64,000 nucleotides of DNA. It comes from Arachis hypogaea (Eukaryota; Streptophyta; Magnoliopsida; Fabales; Fabaceae). Position 1 is the first letter of the stretch, and every line of letters starts with the position of its first letter. The position numbers and the translations under genes are program-made. This document shows, piece by piece, positions 57,679 to 64,000 of this stretch. The stretch is taken from assembly GCF_003086295.3 (NCBI RefSeq), contig NC_092041.1:100217827-100281826 (forward strand), read 5' to 3'. The notes under the pieces were generated by a model. The model searched no databases and had not been told where the DNA came from. It saw only the letters and a list, made by a program, of their open reading frames with translations.

Positions 57679-58914
57679 AGTAAATATATAGCCACATCAT
57701 AATTATCTATTATACCAATTTTTACTCATTTAAAAAAATTACCCTACTCATTACAATACGCACAACTTCTTTTGTTTATTATAGCTGTCATACTTTATTT
57801 GTTAGTTACCAAAAAAAAAGTAGAGCACACTTATTAAGATATTCATCTCTTATTATTGTAGTAACTATTGTATTTAAAATTTTATGATTGTAATTACTTC
57901 ATTTTCTGATTTACTATTATAATTACTTCTAAAATCATGTATTAAATATGTTTTAGAAGTAATCTTGCATTGCTAAATTTATGTCATAAAGGAATCATAA
58001 CAAGAGGCAAAGAGAAACTCTTGGCCAGTCATTTTTATTATTATTTAATTAGTATAAATATTAAACTGTCTTTAACAAATAAAATTTATTAATTTATGTA
58101 TGCAAATTTTAAAAAATATAAATATAAACTATATTGATTTATATATGTAAATTTTAATAAATATAAGTATAAATTATATTTATTTTTTTATCTAAAATCC
58201 TGTAAATAAAGTAAACATTATTGCTGGCTAAGTATTGATAAAAAATGATAATAATATTTGTTGGTCGAATAACATTGCTCAAAGATAAATACGAAACATT
58301 TCTTTTAAATAATGAACAAAATGTTTTTAAAATTTTATTTTAAAAGAATAACATATTGCTTGTTTGAAATAAAAGATATTTTATTGTTTTTAATGAAGTA
58401 ATTTTTTAAAATTATAGTCAAACACCTTTGTACTTATATAAAAGTATTTTTTAAATGAAAATTATACATTTTTCCTTAAAAAAAATAATCCAAACAAGCG
58501 ACGTTATTTTAGTCTCAAAATATAAAAAGCAACGTATCTTGAAACATTTGTTTTGAAAAGAAAAATAGAACAAAAATAGTAGTTTAAATAATAACAATAA
58601 TATATATATATAACTATAAATCGTTTTCTGCTGGATTATGTCCATGTCCATCTTATAAAGGATTAAGGCTAATTTTGTCAAACTTAATTTAAATCCCAAA
58701 CCAAAATAAATTGCAAACTTAATCTCACAATAGTTGCTCATATACCACAAAATACTTACTTATTATATATAGGATTAACTTAACGATGTCAGGATTTTCA
58801 CAAAGAATGTATCATATAATGTTATGCCCACTACTTATTTTATATGCACATTTTTTTTAATGTTAAAAGAAAATAATAAAGAATGAAAAATACAAATTTG
58901 TTGTGACAACAAAG
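57679..58914. other. No gene seen
   Basis: AT-rich, gene-free. The minus-strand open frame at 58451-58750 is hydrophobic, AT-driven and matches no family I know. Confidence 0.45.
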
Positions 58915-59245
58915 CGGAATTTGATTGTGTTTTAAGGGATGACATTGGAAACTAGATCAAAAGATGTTGTGAATAGGTTTCTGGCGTGCGTGGTTTAAAA
59001 TTAAAGCTTTTCATGAGGGATTGATGCTGACTTGTGAAATGAAATTCAGAAAAGTTGAGTGTAAATCAGATTGTACAGAAGCAATAATCATGACTAAGAA
59101 TTGGAAAGTATCATTAAATCATGTAGAGAGTGATATAATCACGAGGACTTTTAACATGAAACTTCCACAATCTTAGATAGTTGGATTTAACATGATACAA
59201 AGAGAAAGAGAAATGTTCGAGCTAATTTTCTTACAAAATGAGATA
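58915..59245 (+). pseudogene. RNase H-like (reverse-transcriptase-associated) domain relic
   Basis: Frame 1 at the start reads VLRDDIGN with stops. A second frame then gives FKIKAFHEGLMLTCEMKFRK, VECKSDCTEAIIMT and HVESDIITRTFNM, which is the pattern of the plant RNase H-like RVT_3 domain (AE/EGL...G...E.D...A, then H/R.AN..AD). It is found at the 3' end of non-LTR retrotransposons and in related host-annotated proteins. The frameshift and several stops show that it is inactive. No reverse transcriptase is found upstream. Confidence 0.55.
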
Positions 59246-59578
59246 TCTAGATAGATAAACTACGGTGGAATGGCTGGTTCTAGATGATCTTTCTCTAATT
59301 CTTTGAATTGATACTGTTTGTCAAGATTCAAGAAGAGTTAATATTTTTTTTTTTCTTTCCTTTGTTGTTTACCAGAATTGAATGAGGGTCTATCTAATTT
59401 TTTGTCGGAATAAATTACCATTTGTACCCATAAAAAGATAGACTGATGGGCAAGCCTCTTCTTGCCGCAATGGTGTGGGGTTGCCCCATGGCCAACTTGA
59501 AGGGACTGAAGTTTGATGCAGAGTTTTTTGATTGTTAATTTATAGCAGAGCAACATCCAACAGCTCATAAATGTACCA

Positions 59579-59790
59579 TATAAAAATAAAACGAAGATTG
59601 TAACCATGAAAGATGATCTTATGTGCCAAGAATACTCAGACGCTGGTTACGGTCTTGGTCCGTTAGTTTTCGGACCTACGTGGCAACAAAAACCTTCTAA
59701 ACTAATGAATCAATTGTGTAGCCAACTTTCGGATACTCTTGGCACGTATAGGCCATCTTTTATGATTGCAATCGTCGTTTCATTTTTATA
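59579..59790. mobile_element. MITE of about 212 bp with roughly 65-bp inverted arms
   Basis: The left arm (AAAAATAAAACGAAGATTGTAACCATGAAAGATG...GTGCCAAGAATACTC) is repeated inversely at the right (reverse complement AAAAATGAAACGACGATTGCAATCATAAAAGATG...GTGCCAAGAGTATCC). Both ends abut TA, compatible with a TA duplication. The transcript would fold into a stem with a loop of about 70 nt. The apparent small ORF inside (59606-59791) is not a gene. Confidence 0.7.
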
Positions 59791-60655
59791 ATTTAAAAAT
59801 ATTGAAATTTACATTTAGTATATAAAAAGAAATAAGATACTAATGATATTTGTTTTGTTAGCAATCTCCGATATTTTAGTGATCGATGGGTGTCGTCAAA
59901 GTTGGAGTACGAATTCCATAATGTTTTTCCCACAGGCCACAGCGAATATACTGAAAGCAAAGTCGTTGAATATGATAATAAATATTCCTCAAAAGTTATA
60001 CTACTTTTCATTAAATTCTTTCAATTAAAGACATTTATTAACAGAAGTAGCTCTAATAAAAATATTTTCCATGACTTGATTGATAGCAACAAGTTGGCAT
60101 GAGCTGAGTTATCGATAAAGTTGAGTCCCATGAAAAGCCAGGGTGTGTCGTTTCAAATGCCTTCAGCAAACCATCATCATCTACCTATATATATTATAAG
60201 AAACACTTAAGTGTAAATAATGTGTTTTCGTCGTTCATCCCAATCATAAAAGTATAGGGAAACTACTCTAAATCAATAATTTTAAATAATTGTAATTAAT
60301 AATGATTAATTTTATATTTTAAAATAAATAAAATTTAAATAATTAATTAGTATAAAAAACAATTTAAAGATATTTATTAGTTTATTATTGACTAAACTTC
60401 TATTATTAATTTAACAGGATTGATATACTTTATATATATAATAGTCAAAACTACGGAAACATCTGATTTCATAATACATTTAAAATGCTTCCTATATTCT
60501 ATAGCTTCACAATTTCACTACAACACGAACTAATTACCTTGATACTAAGGTGCCTCTTAGTCTTTAATAATAATAATAATACAACGACCACGATTATACC
60601 TAAAATTTATATTGTAATTAAAAATTAAGGTTATATTTTTTTTCTATTTGATAAT
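59791..60655. other. No gene seen
   Basis: AT-rich sequence with scattered short open frames in three phases (59793-60102) that overlap each other on both strands and show no domain. A short (AAT)n run is at 60565-60580. Confidence 0.4.
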
Positions 60656-60830
60656 AGAATTATGCTACGTGTATATTAAAATTAACCATCAAAATCAGCC
60701 ATCAGTATAAAATACATATTGAAATATAAATATACATTAAAAATAAATTAAATCACATATATTTATACATAAATACATTAATAGCTGATTTTAGTGACTA
60801 ATTTTAGTGTATAAATAACATTTTTTTATA
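60656..60830. mobile_element. AhMITE1-like MITE
   Basis: The sequence TATGCTACGTGTATATTAAAATTA...CAAAATCAGCCATCAGTATAAAATACA...AATAGCTGATTTTAGTGACTAATTTTAGTGTATAAATAACATTT has inverted ends (TGCTACGTGTATATTAAAATTA against TGTTATTTATACACTAAAATTA). It resembles, from memory, the abundant MITEs described in peanut. The TSD is not clear (ATAATAGAA / ATAATATTA). Confidence 0.6.
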
Positions 60831-62960
60831 ATATTATCTTTTAATTCGGTCTTTTGCTATTTGATAACATTATCTTTTAATTCGCTCACAAGTTTTATTT
60901 TTTACTTTTTCAAATTAAAAAATATTATTAAATATCAAAAGAATGCAACTTACTTTTAACTATATTTTTTAAATATTATCAAAATTTTATAACTACCATA
61001 ATTATCGTAGTCATAATAACCACTATAAAATATATCTGATAATAATTTTGTTAACGAAAATTCTATGAATTTTGTTAATTGTATCGTAAACTTAACTTTT
61101 TTTATATAATAAAATAGTCTATTTTTTATTCTTTCAAAATTGTCATAAGGGTACACTAACAAAACCATAACGATGATAATACTAAGTAACTAAGACCCAA
61201 TTTAGTAAATTTTTTAATTTTTAAAAATAGTTTATTAAATAAATTTCCTAAAAATACATTTTTCCAAAAGTTATTGCAATTATGTTCGAAATTAAAATAA
61301 ATTTGACTTTCAATAAATACAAGCTATAAAAATTATGTTTGATAAAATTACTTTATATGTAAAAGGTGTTACAAGATATTAATGTAATAAAAAATAAGAA
61401 TAAATGTATTAATATATAAAGTTGTATTAGAGTTTTTAAATTTAAAAAATATAAGTTAATTTTTAAATATCTTTATAAATATTTTTAAAATTATTTTTAA
61501 ATTTTCAAAACTAAATATATAATCGCATAGTTTTTTAATTTATTTAATGCAAAATAAGATACTCATACTCTTTAAACAAACAAACAAACACCTATAGAAA
61601 AGGAAAAAATTCTGGACGATAACAGCTTTTAGTAATTTTAATAAGTATAAATAATAAATTATTTTTAATAAATAAATTTAACTAATTTATATGTACAAAT
61701 TTTGATAATATGAGTATAAATTATATTATTTATTATATATAAATTTTAATAAATATAGCTGTAAATTATGTTTTATGTGTGTAAGTTATTACTGATGAAA
61801 TAATATTTCGATAATTTAGAATTGCTTATAAAAGAATTTACTAAGCTGAACCTCACCACTAGCAACAATAATGAATTGCATTGCATAAAGAAAACACCAA
61901 GGTCGCATCACACACGTACTTTTTTAAAATAAGTTTTTTTTTTTTTTTTTTGAGTAGGAATCCACTTTGACTTGATTTGAAACGAGTGGGCTTCATGCTC
62001 TCATATGATGCGTTTTCTTAACTTCCTATTTGAGCAAATCAACAAACATTTAAACAAAAATTCTGTGAGCTATATTAGCCAAAGGGGAAAATCATAGGAC
62101 TGATGACGACTACCGTAACACTACAACACTCGACAAGTTTTGAATATCCTTTCATTTCATCACTTCTAATTCAACTTCTCAGTCCATCATTTCAAAAATC
62201 AATCAGATAACAAAAGAAAAAAAGATGATGGACGTGCATTATATAACATGTCTACTAAAGGGAACTGATGGTTCATCAAACTAGAATAATATCCACTCTC
62301 CATCACGAAAACTCCCCAAACACCATTTCATATTATATATATGATATGATATGATGATGATTCCAAATATTAAATAAATCAACCGGAACGTCTAGTTAAA
62401 TTTTACTTTCAGCTAATTTAACAGGATGATATGTAATAAACTTTCTATTTATGGACAGGTTACTTTTACTCAATTGAAAAAATAATATATTTAGACATTA
62501 TTCAATCTTCGCCATTATCAGAATCTTTAATTCGTACATTATTAAATCAGAGGAACTTAAAAAACAAAAAATAAAAAAAAAGAAAGCGAGAAAGAGAAGA
62601 TGAATATAATAAACATACATGATGAACAAGAGAAAGTTAAAGGAAAGCAAAATGGCATTAATCTAGCTAAGAGTTCAGAATAACAGTAGGTGCTTCAGAT
62701 TTGGACTAAAAATCTAAGCTCTGCAGCAAATACTACTACTAATACGAATTAATTTAAAGCAGTTTCTTTCTCTCTCTTTTTCTCATATCACTCTCATAAA
62801 GCAAAAATAATAGAGAGAAAAAGAAGACTGTTCCACTTCCATAACACTATATACTATATACTAACAACAAAAAGTCAAGAACAAGAACAAGAAATGATCG
62901 ATACTGAAAACAATGGAACCCTAATAAGTAATAATAATAATTAAAAGGAGAAAGGAAAGT
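60831..62960. other. AT-rich flank and probable 3' UTR of the zinc-finger gene
   Basis: 60831-62560 carries no gene. A T-run is at 61930-61950. 62560-62960 is less AT-rich and directly follows the stop of the minus-strand zinc-finger gene, so part of it is probably its 3' UTR; the end is not defined. Confidence 0.45.
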
Positions 62961-63722
62961 TCATAAGCGAAGTGTGAGATCGAGGTTAACGTTATCGGAA
63001 GCATCAGAAGAAGAAGCTGGAGCAGCAGAACCAGAAGCGTTATTGTTATGTGAAACAACATGATACTGATACTGAGGGGGATTGGTAGTAGTAGAAGTGG
63101 AAGATGAAGATCCGGAAGAACCACCTTCACCACCGCCATGGAAGAATCCCAGTGAAGAAGGAGCATGATGATGATGATGATGATGATGATGATTCATTTG
63201 CTGATGCTGCTGCTGAAACTGCTGCAATGGTGGCGGAGGATCCATTTCAAGCCAGTAAGGGTTTCCAAAGAAACGGCCACCGCCAGCGCCGCCGTGATGA
63301 TCAGCGACTTCCATTTCATGTTGAGGCATAGCCATGGCAGCGGCAACCATAGCCGCCTTGTTGTTGTTGAGATCGTTGCTGTTTCTGAGAAAGAACGGAG
63401 GAGAAGACTCCATGGACGGAAAGAGCGAGTGTTGTGGCGGCGGCGGCGGTGGTGGTGGTGGTTGGAGAGTGACCGTTACGGCGGTTCTTCTAGCGGCAGC
63501 TCGTTCGAGCTTGTGAGCGTTCTGGTGGCCGCCGAGGGCTTGGGATGTGTAGAACTTGCGGTTACAGAAATGGCATTGGAATGTTCTAGAAGGTGGTTGT
63601 TGGTGAAACGGTTGAGTTAGTTGCTGTTGTTGTGGTCTCTTTGAAGAAGGAGGAGATGATTCTTTTGAAGAAGAATCACAAGTTGGGTTCAAGAACTCGT
63701 ATACGGCTGTTGGGTCTCCCAT
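62961..63722 (-). CDS. C2H2 zinc-finger transcription repressor with EAR motif (ZFP/KNUCKLES type)
   Basis: An intronless 253-aa frame from ATG 63722 to TGA 62961. A single plant-type C2H2 finger lies at about residues 48-70 (Cys50, Cys53, His66, His70), with the diagnostic QALGGH in the recognition helix followed by KLERAAARR, a basic stretch that may aid nuclear import. The N-terminus has YEFLNPT. A Pro run (about 88-96), a His run (about 178-186) and a Ser/Thr-rich tract (about 200-215) fill the disordered middle. The C-terminus LDLTLRL is an EAR repression motif that recruits TOPLESS-type co-repressors. The closest group is Arabidopsis ZFP1/3/4/7 and KNUCKLES; the exact orthologue is not decided. 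All hallmark residues are present, so it is likely functional. Confidence 0.93.
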   Translation of the reverse strand: MGDPTAVYEFLNPTCDSSSKESSPPSSKRPQQQQLTQPFHQQPPSRTFQCHFCNRKFYTSQALGGHQNAHKLERAAARRTAVTVTLQPPPPPPPPPQHSLFPSMESSPPFFLRNSNDLNNNKAAMVAAAMAMPQHEMEVADHHGGAGGGRFFGNPYWLEMDPPPPLQQFQQQHQQMNHHHHHHHHHAPSSLGFFHGGGEGGSSGSSSSTSTTTNPPQYQYHVVSHNNNASGSAAPASSSDASDNVNLDLTLRL

Positions 63723-64000
63723 TTACAAATCAATTCAAAACAACAAAACCAAGAGAGTGTGTGTGTATGTGTTTTTAATTTCCAAGAAGTGGGTTATGCC
63801 TTCGTTATTAATACGCACCAAGGGGTTATGTCCGTACAGTATGCGCCTTTAATTTGCTTCTTTTCTCTCTTTTTTTTATTATTTTATATTTATTTTGTCA
63901 TGAGTTTATCCCGTCTCTCTTTAACATTTTCGTTCCATTCCCATTCTCATTGATAATTCACCAATCAAATTATAAAATTAAAATATAAGTGATTAAAGAA
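63723..64000 (-). promoter_or_regulatory. Upstream region of the zinc-finger gene
   Basis: 278 bp before the ATG (read on the minus strand), with a (GT)n stretch (63755-63770) in the likely 5' leader and a TATTTATA-like AT block at about 63875-63890. The latter could be a TATA region, but no unique start can be chosen. Confidence 0.35.

Noticed and set aside
63165..63620. 151-aa plus-strand frame starting with a Met run
   Set aside because: Antisense of the zinc-finger gene; the Met run is the His-codon repeat read on the other strand.
1..64000. CRISPR arrays, rRNA or tRNA genes, bacterial operons
   Set aside because: None seen: direct repeats are LTRs, MITEs and microsatellites; tRNA-like words are primer-binding sites of retrotransposons; no cloverleaf was recognised by eye, but a tRNAscan run would be needed to exclude one.

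Overview
The window looks like plant nuclear DNA: AT-rich, intron-containing genes with GT-AG junctions, and very dense transposable elements. Family-level resemblances, including a MITE-like repeat, LTRs with ACGCGT/AACGTT palindrome arrays and the 'putative plant transposon protein' ORF, point to a legume and most likely peanut (Arachis). That genus call is from memory and was not tested by a search. No prokaryotic or viral gene organisation is present.

Three host genes look functional. (1) 1354-7106 (+): thirteen exons of a plastid phytyl-ester-synthase/diacylglycerol-acyltransferase-like gene (PES1/PES2 family); its N-terminal exon(s) are not visible. (2) 33669-34841 (-): an intronless GeBP/STOREKEEPER (DUF573) nuclear factor of 390 aa with a TATA box and a telo-box. 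(3) 62961-63722 (-): an intronless single C2H2 (QALGGH) zinc-finger protein of 253 aa ending in an EAR repression motif. A fourth host gene, an ARIADNE-type RBR ubiquitin ligase (20010-21532), is a truncated pseudogene with stops and a frameshift.

Most of the rest is mobile DNA. From left to right: a Mutator-like element (MULE, 7741-11972) with a 10-bp target-site duplication (TSD), carrying a truncated transposase head to head with a broken plant-mobile-domain gene; a decayed CACTA element (about 12840-18690) split by a short copia-type LTR retrotransposon (16198-17882, TSD GTAGT); very AT-rich DNA (21.5-25.6 kb); three long-inverted-repeat elements with 9-10 bp TSDs (25668-27180, 28429-29283, 29476-30412) and a Harbinger-like element between them.

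A deep nest lies at 35.4-50.2 kb: a MULE transposase fragment split by a 2.1-kb solo LTR; a Ty3/gypsy gag element with 339-bp LTRs that is itself split by a hAT element; the 3' half of an Athila-like gypsy element with an intact 416-aa ORF; and minus-strand copia gag pieces on either side of it. After 50.5 kb come several hAT-like non-autonomous elements, a long palindrome, and a MULE-like element (55502-56830) that has captured part of a cytochrome P450 gene (Pack-MULE). The end holds an RNase H-like relic, MITEs and the zinc-finger gene.

I found no clearly new biological system. The most informative observations are the Pack-MULE with the P450 fragment, the resolvable order of nested insertions, and the MULE in which transposase and plant-mobile-domain genes were fused tail to tail by a deletion.
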